Of a DNA stretch of 64,000 nucleotides, positions 9,676 to 17,188 are shown one piece after another. The notes under the pieces were generated by a model. That model ran no database searches and was not told where the DNA came from. It saw only the letters and a list, made by a program, of their open reading frames with translations. A program made the position numbers and the translations under genes. Source of the stretch: Duganella aceris. Its GTDB lineage: Bacteria > Pseudomonadota > Gammaproteobacteria > Burkholderiales > Burkholderiaceae_D. Location of the stretch: NCBI RefSeq assembly GCF_011090165.1, contig NZ_JAADJT010000018.1:2254-66253 (forward strand). Reading direction: 5' to 3'. Position 1 is the first letter of the stretch. Each line of letters opens with the position of its first letter.

Positions 9676-11346
9676 ATGGAAAAGATTTGGCTCAAGTCGT
9701 ACCCCGAAGGCGTCCCTGCGGAAATCGATGCCACGCAATATCGTTCGGTCACGCATCTGCTGGAAGATTCCTTCCGCAAGTATGCCGACCGCAACGCCTA
9801 CGTGTGCATGGACAAGTTCCTGACCTACGGCGAGCTGGATCAACTGTCGCAGAAAATGGGCGCGTGGTTGCAGAGCAAGGGCCTGCAACCTGGCGCGCGC
9901 ATCGCCATCATGCTGCCGAACGTGCTGCAATATCCGGTGGCGATGGTGGCCATCCTGCGCGCCGGCTACACGGTGGTCAACGTCAATCCGCTGTACACGC
10001 CGCGCGAGCTGCAACACCAGCTGGTGGACTCCGGTTCGGAAGCCATCATCGTGCTGGAGAACTTCGCCACCACGGTGGAGCAGGTGCTGGCGCAGACCCA
10101 GGTCAAGCATGTGATCGTGGCCACCATGGGCGACATGCTGGGCCTGCTGAAGGGCGCGATCGTCAACCTGGTGGTGCGCAAGGTCAAGAAGATGGTTCCG
10201 GCGTTTTCGCTGCCGGGTTCGGTGTCCTTCAAGCGCGTGATTGCCGAAGGTTCGGGCATGACCTTGCAGCCGTCGAAGCAGGGGCACGACGACATCGCGT
10301 TCCTGCAGTACACCGGCGGCACCACCGGCGTGTCCAAGGGCGCGATCCTGCTGCACCGTAACCTGATCGCCAACGTGCTGCAGAACGAAGCCTGGCTCAA
10401 CATGAAGCCGCAGGCGGAGCAGATGGTGTTCGTCTGCGCGCTGCCGCTGTACCACATCTATTCGCTGACGGTCAGCGCCTTCATGGGCGCGCGCATGGGC
10501 GGGCTGAACCTGCTGGTGCCGAATCCGCGCGACATTCCGGGCTTCGTCAAGGAGCTGGCCAAGTACAAGGTGACGGTGTTCCCGGCGGTGAACACGCTGT
10601 ACAACGCGCTGCTGAACAATGCCGATTTCCAGAAGCTGGACTTCTCCAGCTACAAGGTCTGCAACGGCGGCGGCATGGCGGTGCAGCAGGCGGTCGCCGA
10701 CCGTTGGCTGAAGCTGACCGGCACCCCGATCATCGAAGGCTATGGTTTGTCGGAGACGTCGCCGGTGGTGACCGTCAACCGGGTCGACATCAAGGAATTC
10801 ACCGGCACCATCGGCTTGCCGATTTCGTCGACCGAGGTGGCGATCCTGGACGACGACGGCAATCCGCTGCCGCTGGGGTCGGCCGGCGAGATCGCGATCC
10901 GGGGTCCGCAGGTGATGGCCGGGTATTGGAACCGTCCGGACGAGACCGCGAAGTCGATGACGGCCGACGGTTTCTTCAAGACCGGCGACATCGGCATCAT
11001 GGACGAGCGCGGCTACACCAAGATTGTCGACCGCAAGAAGGACATGATCATTGTGTCGGGCTTCAACGTGTATCCGAACGAGGTCGAGGGCGTGGTGGCG
11101 GCGCATCCGGGCGTGCTGGAGGTGGCGTGTATCGGCGTGCCGGACAAGAATTCGGGCGAGGCGGTGAAGTTGTTTGTGGTGCGTAAGGATCCGAACCTGA
11201 CCGCCGAGCAGATCCTGGATTTCTGCAAGCATGAGCTGACGGCGTACAAGAAGCCGAAGTACATCGAGTTCCGCGATGAGCTGCCGAAGACCAACGTCGG
11301 CAAGATCCTGCGCCGCCAGTTGCGCGACGAAAAAGCCGCCGCCTAA
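9676..11346 (+). CDS. fadD: Long-chain-fatty-acid-CoA ligase, copy 2
   Basis: This is a tandem paralogue of the preceding ligase. Both begin MEKIWLKSYP and are collinear along the whole chain, with many identical blocks (for example ADRNAYVCMDKFLTY). The 556-residue protein keeps YTGGTTGVSKGA near residue 212 and all other acyl-CoA synthetase motifs. The start at ATG 9676 is fixed by similarity to copy 1; the frame is open further upstream inside copy 1 but that part is not coding. The two copies differ mainly in the segment after VKKMVP and around residues 235-250, which could reflect different chain-length preference (inference). A large palindrome begins five bases after the stop. Confidence 0.92.
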   Translation: MEKIWLKSYPEGVPAEIDATQYRSVTHLLEDSFRKYADRNAYVCMDKFLTYGELDQLSQKMGAWLQSKGLQPGARIAIMLPNVLQYPVAMVAILRAGYTVVNVNPLYTPRELQHQLVDSGSEAIIVLENFATTVEQVLAQTQVKHVIVATMGDMLGLLKGAIVNLVVRKVKKMVPAFSLPGSVSFKRVIAEGSGMTLQPSKQGHDDIAFLQYTGGTTGVSKGAILLHRNLIANVLQNEAWLNMKPQAEQMVFVCALPLYHIYSLTVSAFMGARMGGLNLLVPNPRDIPGFVKELAKYKVTVFPAVNTLYNALLNNADFQKLDFSSYKVCNGGGMAVQQAVADRWLKLTGTPIIEGYGLSETSPVVTVNRVDIKEFTGTIGLPISSTEVAILDDDGNPLPLGSAGEIAIRGPQVMAGYWNRPDETAKSMTADGFFKTGDIGIMDERGYTKIVDRKKDMIIVSGFNVYPNEVEGVVAAHPGVLEVACIGVPDKNSGEAVKLFVVRKDPNLTAEQILDFCKHELTAYKKPKYIEFRDELPKTNVGKILRRQLRDEKAAA

Positions 11347-11350
11347 AGGT

Positions 11351-11432
11351 GGGGTCAGGTCTGACATTCGGACACGAGCTCTGCCGTAGCGCGCTACGGC
11401 AGAGCTCGTGTCCGAATGTCAGACCTGACCCC
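11351..11432. repeat. 82-bp perfect palindrome, family member 1
   Basis: The two 41-base arms are exact reverse complements with no loop (centre GTAGCG/CGCTAC between 11391 and 11392). The left arm starts GGGGTCAGGTCTGACATTCG. A 19-base core, GACATTCGGACACGAGCTC, recurs in both arms of a second element at 48539-48623, and the outer 12 bases match at 8 positions. It lies between the 3' ends of the converging fadD and antitoxin genes, and the antitoxin stop codon is inside it. There is no strong T-run, so it is not a plain intrinsic terminator. It looks like a dispersed REP-like or MITE-like element. Confidence 0.93.
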
Positions 11433-11706
11433 GAAGTTTTACACAGGCCAGCCGCTTTTGCCGCAGCGCAGCGGCCAGCCGCTGTCGTACTTCGTGGGTG
11501 TGGTCGAGATAGCCTTCGGTGTTGGCTTGACGGGCACACGCCGCCCAGTGCTCGTCGTCCACTTCCTGCAAGCGATTGAACTCGGCCAGCGACAGCACGA
11601 CCACCGGCTCGCGGTCGGGCTTTTCGACGATGATGGTTTGCGTCAGCGCGCGATGCAGATAGCTGTCAAGCTCGCGCGCTATCTCACTCTCTGTGACTTT
11701 CAACAT
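11419..11706 (-). CDS. Orphan Phd/YefM-like antitoxin
   Basis: The 95-residue product begins MLKVTESEIARELDSYLHRA and contains VVLSLAEFNRLQE, the strand-helix pattern of the Phd/YefM DNA-binding antitoxin fold, followed by a charged C-terminal tail. AGGAGG lies seven bases before the ATG, an excellent ribosome site that fixes the start; the longer open frame upstream runs through phoD and is not real. No toxin gene is adjacent: upstream is phoD on the same strand and downstream is fadD on the opposite strand. The last codons (LRGQV) and the TGA stop are provided by the 82-bp palindrome, so the original C-terminus may have been replaced. It may act as a solitary regulator. Confidence 0.75.
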   Translation of the reverse strand: MLKVTESEIARELDSYLHRALTQTIIVEKPDREPVVVLSLAEFNRLQEVDDEHWAACARQANTEGYLDHTHEVRQRLAAALRQKRLACVKLRGQV

Positions 11707-11756
11707 GGAGCGCCTCCTGGAAATGTGTTGCCCATCCAGTATAGGCCGCGCCACGC

Positions 11757-13355
11757 TCAATTCAAGCCGGGCTTGCCGTCGCGGACCACGAAGCTGGTCA
11801 GCGTGGTGAGCGCGCTGCCGGCGTCGTGCACATCGTCCAGCGCCTGGAACAGCGTCGTCGTCGCCTCCGGCGTCACGTCCAGCAGCATGAAGCCGCGCCT
11901 GTCGCTGCGGCCGAATTTGATCGCGTGATTCATCGCCACCATCTGGTCGGTGCGCGCCTGCGGCCGCGACGACGAGGTCACCGACGTGCCGCAGAATTCG
12001 GTCGCCAGCAGCGGATTGGTCGGCGAAGGCGGCCGCGTCGGATTGCGGCTGAGCTCGCATGCGAAGAAGCTGTGCACGTCGCCCGACAGCACCAGCGGAT
12101 TGGCGGCGCGGCTGGTGTGCAGCGCGTCGAACAGTTTTTGCCGCGCCATCGGATAACCGTCCCAGCCGTCGGTCCAGAAGCGGCCGTCGCCCGGCTTGAG
12201 GATGGGCAGTTGGCTGTTCTGCGCCATCAGCGTTTGCTGCGCCAGGATGTTCCAGCGCGCCTTCGATGAGGCCAGTCCCTCCGCCAGCCAGCGCTGTTGC
12301 GCGTCGCCCAGCATGACGCGGCCGGCGTCGTTGATGGCGGGGCAGTCGCGCGGCGTGACCGAGCTGGAGCCGCCGCGCGACTGCGGCGAGCAAGCTTCCC
12401 AGGCGCGGTATTGGCGGTCGTCCAGCACATGGAAGCGCGCCAGTCGGCCCCAGTCATAGCGCTGGTAAATGCGCAGGTTGGCGAAGTCGCCGGGCTTGGG
12501 CAGCGACAGCCTGATCGGCATATGTTCGTAGAAAGCCTGGTAGGCGGCGGCGCGGCGTTGCAGGAATTGCGGGTTGAGACGCTCGTCGCGGTCCTTGGCG
12601 TAATCGTTGGCGACTTCGTGGTCGTCCCAGGTCACGATCCACGGTGCGGCGCGGTGCGCGGCTTGCAGGTCGCGGTCGGTCTTGTATTGCGCATAGCGGG
12701 CGCGGTAGTCGGCCAGCGTGAAGCATTCGGCGCTGCGCACCGCGCTCTTGGGATGACTGAGCTGGTAGGGGCCCCATTCGTAGATGTAATCGCCGAGGAA
12801 AGCCACCAGGTCGGGCGCGGCGGCGGCGATGTGGCGGTGCGCGGCGTAGCTGCCGAACTCCCAGTGCTGGCACGAGGCCACCGCCAGCTTCAGGCGCGCC
12901 GGCATGGCGTTTGCGGCGGGCGCGGTGCGGGTGCGGCCGACCGGGCTGACGGCGTCGCCCAGCATGAAGCGGTACCAGTACCAGCGGTCCGGCGCCAGGC
13001 CGGTGACGTCGACATGGACGCTGTGCGCCAGCGCTGGCGTGGCGCTGGCTGTGCCCCTGGCGACGATGCGGCTGAAGCGTTCGTCGTCGGCCATCTCCCA
13101 GCGCACGCCGTAGGCCAGCGGCGGCATGGCGGCGGCGTTGAGCGGATCGAACAGGATGCGGGTCCAGATGACCACCGCGTCTGGCAGCGGCGAGCCGGAG
13201 GCGACGCCGAGGCTGAAGGGATATTCCGCCACCACCCCCAAGCGGAGGCCGGGGTCGGACCCTTTGGGTCCGACCCCGGTTGGCTGTGCGGGTCGTGCGG
13301 CGCCAAGCGCAGCCAAAGCGGCGGTGGCGAGGAAGATGCGGCGTTGATCGTCCAT
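11757..13355 (-). CDS. phoD: Alkaline phosphatase D family protein (PhoD), Tat-exported
   Basis: PhoD is an exported metallophosphoesterase that releases phosphate from phosphomono- and diesters. The 532-residue protein starts with a twin-arginine signal (QRRIFLATAALAAL). It has the PhoD N-terminal Fn3-like domain, then the metal-site motifs FLGDYIYEWGPY, WDDHEVANDYAKD and LSGDVHSFFACE in order. Directly after the signal region the coding sequence contains a 31-bp palindrome (13249-13279) translated as TGVGPKGSDPG, which looks like an inserted element tolerated at the signal-mature junction. The gene lies 22 bases after yciA and 50 bases before the antitoxin on the same strand, so cotranscription is possible. 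Confidence 0.88.
   Translation of the reverse strand: MDDQRRIFLATAALAALGAARPAQPTGVGPKGSDPGLRLGVVAEYPFSLGVASGSPLPDAVVIWTRILFDPLNAAAMPPLAYGVRWEMADDERFSRIVARGTASATPALAHSVHVDVTGLAPDRWYWYRFMLGDAVSPVGRTRTAPAANAMPARLKLAVASCQHWEFGSYAAHRHIAAAAPDLVAFLGDYIYEWGPYQLSHPKSAVRSAECFTLADYRARYAQYKTDRDLQAAHRAAPWIVTWDDHEVANDYAKDRDERLNPQFLQRRAAAYQAFYEHMPIRLSLPKPGDFANLRIYQRYDWGRLARFHVLDDRQYRAWEACSPQSRGGSSSVTPRDCPAINDAGRVMLGDAQQRWLAEGLASSKARWNILAQQTLMAQNSQLPILKPGDGRFWTDGWDGYPMARQKLFDALHTSRAANPLVLSGDVHSFFACELSRNPTRPPSPTNPLLATEFCGTSVTSSSRPQARTDQMVAMNHAIKFGRSDRRGFMLLDVTPEATTTLFQALDDVHDAGSALTTLTSFVVRDGKPGLN
13249..13279. repeat. Short palindrome inside the phoD reading frame
   Basis: Perfect 14-base arms CCGGGGTCGGACCC and GGGTCCGACCCCGG flank a TTT loop. 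The arm contains GGGGTC, like the outer end of the 82-bp palindrome, so it may belong to the same broad group of dispersed palindromes. It keeps the phoD frame open and adds about ten residues next to the Tat signal. Confidence 0.8.
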
Positions 13356-13377
13356 GCGGTCGGCGCGCCGCTGCGGA

Positions 13378-13827
13378 TCAGGAATTGATCAGCGTTTCGA
13401 TCGGCGGCACCTTGCGCGGCTTGCGGTCCGAGTCGGTGGCGACGTAGGTCAGCACGGCCTCGGTGACCTTGACGGTATCGGCCTGCAGGCGATTACGCTC
13501 CGCATACACCTCGACGTTGACGGTGATGGACGTATTGCCAACCTTGACAATATCAGCATAGAACGACAGCAGGTCGCCGACGAACACCGGATTCTTGAAT
13601 ACGAAAGAGTTCACCGAAATCGTCGCGACGCGGCCGTTGGCGCGGCGCGTGGCCGGCAGCGAGCCGGCGATGTCGACCTGCGCCATGATCCAGCCGCCGA
13701 ACACGTCGCCGTAGACGTTGGCGTCGGACGGCGCGGGCATCATGCGCAGCTCCGGCATCTTCCCGGCCGGCAGGCCACGGTTGACGGTATTGACGGCGAT
13801 AGGTGTTGGATTTTCGGGCGTGGTCAT
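13378..13827 (-). CDS. Acyl-CoA thioesterase, hotdog fold (YciA-like)
   Basis: The 149-residue protein is a single hotdog-domain acyl-CoA hydrolase of the YciA/BACH type, which frees CoA and fatty acid in the cytoplasm. Seen in the sequence are the catalytic region NVYGDVFGGWIMAQVD with the conserved acidic residues, and the following helix and strands (RVATISVNSFVFKNPV, GDLLSFYADI). Length is normal for YciA. It is transcribed away from the Atm1-type exporter, with 61 bases between the two starts, and precedes phoD by 22 bases. Confidence 0.87.
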   Translation of the reverse strand: MTTPENPTPIAVNTVNRGLPAGKMPELRMMPAPSDANVYGDVFGGWIMAQVDIAGSLPATRRANGRVATISVNSFVFKNPVFVGDLLSFYADIVKVGNTSITVNVEVYAERNRLQADTVKVTEAVLTYVATDSDRKPRKVPPIETLINS

Positions 13828-13888
13828 CGTGAATTCTCTTCAGGGGCTACAATTACCCGGATTGAACCATAAAAAGCCGATATCCGCC

Positions 13889-15745
13889 ATGCGCCGTTAC
13901 CCGAACTCCCCGCCAGCCTCCGCCAGCAAAGCCTCGCCCGAACCGACCCGCAGCGATACCGCAACCCTGAAAACCCTGCTGCCTTACCTGTGGGTCTACA
14001 AATGGCGCGTGCTGCTGGCGCTGACCTGCCTGGTCGGCGCCAAGCTGGCCAACGTCGGCGTGCCGGTGGTGATGAAGAAGCTGATCGATGCCCTGACCAT
14101 CTCGCCATCCCATCCGCAGGCGCTGCTGGTGCTGCCGCTGGGCGCGCTGGTGGCCTACGGCGTGCTGCGCGTCTCGACCACGCTGTTCACCGAGCTGCGC
14201 GAGTTCCTGTTCGCGCGCGTGACGCAGCGCGCGGTGCGCACCATCGCCTTGCAGGTGTTCCGCCATCTGCATGCGCTGTCGCTGCGCTTCCACCTCAACC
14301 GCCAGACCGGCGGCATGACGCGCGATATCGAACGCGGCACGCGCGCGGTCGGTTCGCTGATCTCGTACACGCTGTTCAACATCCTGCCGACGCTGGTGGA
14401 GATCGCGCTGGTGCTGGGTTACCTGGTCACGCACTACGACATCTGGTTCTCGGTGATCACCTTCGTGGCGCTGGTGTCGTACATCTCGTTCACGGTCATC
14501 ATCACCAACTGGCGCACGCACTTCCGCCGCACCATGAACGAGCTGGATTCGAAGGCCAATACCAAGGCCATCGATTCGCTGATCAATTACGAGACCGTCA
14601 AATACTTCGGCAACGAGGACTACGAGGCGAAGCGCTACGACCAGGGCTTGCAGAGCTACGAAAGCGCCGCCGTCAAATCGCAGACATCGCTGTCGCTGCT
14701 CAACACCGGACAGTCGCTGATCATTGCGGTGGCCGTCACGCTGATCCTGTGGCGCGCCACGCTGGGCGTCATGAACGGCAGCATGACGCTGGGCGATCTG
14801 GTGCTGGTCAACTCCTTCATGATCCAGCTGTACATTCCGCTCAACTTCCTCGGCGTGATCTACCGCGAAATCAAGCAAAGCCTGGCCGACATGGAGAAGC
14901 TGTTCGCGCTGCTGGACCAGAACAAGGAAATCGCCGACGCGCCGGAAGCGCAGCCGCTGGTCACGCACGGCGCGCAGGTGCGCTTCAACCACGTCGACTT
15001 CAGCTACGAAGCCAAGCGCCAGATCCTGTTCGACGTCGATTTCACCATCGCGCCGGGCACCACCACGGCGGTGGTGGGCCACAGCGGCTCGGGCAAGTCG
15101 ACCTTGTCGCGATTGCTGTTCCGCTTCTATGAGGTCAACGCCGGCGGCATCACCATCGATGGCCAGGACCTGCGCTCGCTGACGCAGGATTCGGTGCGCC
15201 ACGCGATCGGCATCGTGCCGCAGGATACGGTGCTGTTCAACGACACCATCGAATACAACATCGCCTACGGCAAGCCGGGCGCCACGCACGAGGAGATCGT
15301 CGCCGTCGCGCGCGCCGCGTCGATCCACGATTTCATCGACAGCCTGCCGGACGGCTATGCGACCATGGTCGGCGAGCGCGGACTCAAACTGTCCGGCGGC
15401 GAGAAGCAGCGGGTGGCGATCGCCCGCACGCTGCTGAAGAATCCTGCCATACTGATCTTTGATGAGGCCACGTCGGCGCTGGACTCCAAGGCGGAGCAGG
15501 CGATCCAGGCCCAGCTGAAGGAAATCGCCAAGAGCCGCACCACGATGGTCATCGCGCACCGCCTGTCGACGGTGGCCGATGCGCAGCAGATCATCGTGCT
15601 CGATCACGGCCGCATCGTCGAACGCGGCACGCACCAGTCGCTGCTGGCGGCGGACGGGCTGTATGCGCAGATGTGGCAACGCCAGCAGGCCAAGGCGGAT
15701 GAAGAATTGGCGTCGTCGCCCGACGATGTCGTGGATGCTGTTTAA
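13889..15745 (+). CDS. Atm1-type ABC exporter (fused permease and ATPase)
   Basis: The 618-residue protein joins an N-terminal six-helix exporter domain (about 30-330) to an ATPase domain. Walker A is GHSGSGKST near 397, the signature LSGGEKQR near 500 and Walker B ILIFDEATSALD near 521. The motif ETVKYFGNEDYEAKRYD in the membrane domain is typical of the Atm1/ABCB7/HMT1 group, which in bacteria exports glutathione conjugates or metal-thiol complexes. It works as a homodimer in the inner membrane. The start at ATG 13889 fits the usual N-terminus; the frame is open upstream over the divergent yciA start, which is not coding. The substrate is inferred from the family only. Confidence 0.88.
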   Translation: MRRYPNSPPASASKASPEPTRSDTATLKTLLPYLWVYKWRVLLALTCLVGAKLANVGVPVVMKKLIDALTISPSHPQALLVLPLGALVAYGVLRVSTTLFTELREFLFARVTQRAVRTIALQVFRHLHALSLRFHLNRQTGGMTRDIERGTRAVGSLISYTLFNILPTLVEIALVLGYLVTHYDIWFSVITFVALVSYISFTVIITNWRTHFRRTMNELDSKANTKAIDSLINYETVKYFGNEDYEAKRYDQGLQSYESAAVKSQTSLSLLNTGQSLIIAVAVTLILWRATLGVMNGSMTLGDLVLVNSFMIQLYIPLNFLGVIYREIKQSLADMEKLFALLDQNKEIADAPEAQPLVTHGAQVRFNHVDFSYEAKRQILFDVDFTIAPGTTTAVVGHSGSGKSTLSRLLFRFYEVNAGGITIDGQDLRSLTQDSVRHAIGIVPQDTVLFNDTIEYNIAYGKPGATHEEIVAVARAASIHDFIDSLPDGYATMVGERGLKLSGGEKQRVAIARTLLKNPAILIFDEATSALDSKAEQAIQAQLKEIAKSRTTMVIAHRLSTVADAQQIIVLDHGRIVERGTHQSLLAADGLYAQMWQRQQAKADEELASSPDDVVDAV

Positions 15746-15766
15746 AACTTGAACAAGGAACCGACC

Positions 15767-17188
15767 ATGAAGTCTCGTTTTGTGCTGGGTGCAGTCACCG
15801 TCTTGATGTCCTGCGTGCAGACCGCCTATGCCGCCGATCCGACGGAACAGCAATTCCGCGCCCTCTACAAGGAGCTGGTCGAGACCAACACCACCTTATC
15901 CGCGGGCAGCTGCACGCTGGCCGCCGAGCGCATCGCCGCGCGGCTGAAGGCGGCCGGCTTCCCGGACTCGGACCTGCACCCCTTCGCCGATCCGGCGCAT
16001 CCGAAGGAGGGCGGCCTGGTCGCCATCCTGCCGGGCCGCGATCCGAAGGCGAAAGCCATCCTGCTGCTGGCGCACATCGATGTGGTCGAGGCCAAGCGCG
16101 AGGACTGGGTGCGCGATCCGTTCACGCTGATCGAGGAGGACGGCAAGTTCTTCGCGCGCGGCGCGCTGGACGACAAGGCGCAGGCGGCCATCTGGGCCGA
16201 CTCGCTGGTGCGCTTCAAGCAGGAAGGCTACAAGCCGCGCCACACGCTGAAGATGGCGCTGACTTGCGGCGAGGAGACCGCCGGCGCTTTCAACGGCGCG
16301 GAGTGGCTGACCAAGAACCGTCGTGAGCTGATCGACGCCGGCTATGCGCTGAACGAAGGCGCGGGCGGCGAGTTGAACGCGGCCGGCAAGCGTGTCTCGA
16401 TGACGGTGCAGGCGGGCGAGAAGGTGGCGCAGAACTATCGGCTGGAAGTGACCAATCGCGGCGGCCACAGTTCGCGTCCGGTGAAGGACAACGCGATCTA
16501 TCACCTGGCCGGTGCGCTGAAGAAGATCGAGGAGTTTGAGTTCCCGATCCAGCTGGCCGACGGCAGCCGTGGCTACCTGAAAGGCATGTCGAAGATCCAG
16601 GCGGCGGCGGGGCACAAGGATATCGCCGATGCGATGCTGGCGGTGGTGAAGGATCCGGGCGATAAGAAGGCGGTGGCCTTGGTGTCGTCCAGCGATTCCA
16701 GCTGGGCGGCGATGCTGCACACGACCTGCGTCGCCACCATGCTGGACGCGGGCCACGCCACCAACGCGTTGCCGCAACGCGCCCGCGCCAACGTCAACTG
16801 CCGCATCTTCCCTGGCGTGACGCAGGAGACGGTGCGGCAGGCGCTGGCCAACGCGATCAACGATCCGGCGGTGAAGGTGGAGACGCTGGAGATACGCGGC
16901 GAGAATTCGGCGCCGCCGGAGCTGACCAGGGCGATCCTGGAACCGGTCGAGAAGCAGACCGCGAAGATGTGGCCGGGCGTGCCGGTGATGCCGATCCTGC
17001 AGTCCGGCGCCACCGACGGCCAGTTCCTCAACGCGGCCGGCATTCCGACCTACGGCATCAGCGGCATCTTCCTGACGCCGGACCTGGGCAATATCCACGG
17101 TCTGAACGAGTACATCGGCGTGCAGTCGCTGCTGGAGGGCCGGACCTTCCTGCACGAGCTGGTCAAGGTTTACGCCGAGCAGATTTAA
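15767..17188 (+). CDS. Exported M20/M25/M40 family metallopeptidase
   Basis: The 473-residue protein has a signal peptide (MKSRFVLGAVTVLMSC through AYAA) and is expected in the periplasm. It carries the di-zinc motifs LLLAHIDVV (first His and Asp), ARGALDDKAQ (bridging Asp) and TCGEET (general base and metal Glu), and the dimerisation lid domain from about residue 225 (VTNRGGHSS). This is the arrangement of carboxypeptidase and dipeptidase members of M20. ATG 15767 has AAGGAA upstream at a good distance and is preferred to the TTG at 15749. It follows the exporter by 21 bases and converges on the GH43 gene, the two stop codons overlapping. Confidence 0.86.
   Translation: MKSRFVLGAVTVLMSCVQTAYAADPTEQQFRALYKELVETNTTLSAGSCTLAAERIAARLKAAGFPDSDLHPFADPAHPKEGGLVAILPGRDPKAKAILLLAHIDVVEAKREDWVRDPFTLIEEDGKFFARGALDDKAQAAIWADSLVRFKQEGYKPRHTLKMALTCGEETAGAFNGAEWLTKNRRELIDAGYALNEGAGGELNAAGKRVSMTVQAGEKVAQNYRLEVTNRGGHSSRPVKDNAIYHLAGALKKIEEFEFPIQLADGSRGYLKGMSKIQAAAGHKDIADAMLAVVKDPGDKKAVALVSSSDSSWAAMLHTTCVATMLDAGHATNALPQRARANVNCRIFPGVTQETVRQALANAINDPAVKVETLEIRGENSAPPELTRAILEPVEKQTAKMWPGVPVMPILQSGATDGQFLNAAGIPTYGISGIFLTPDLGNIHGLNEYIGVQSLLEGRTFLHELVKVYAEQI

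Noticed and set aside
11419..12393. 324-residue minus-strand frame covering the antitoxin and part of phoD
   Set aside because: Only the last 95 codons encode the antitoxin, with AGGAGG before their ATG. The upstream part is a wrong frame of phoD.
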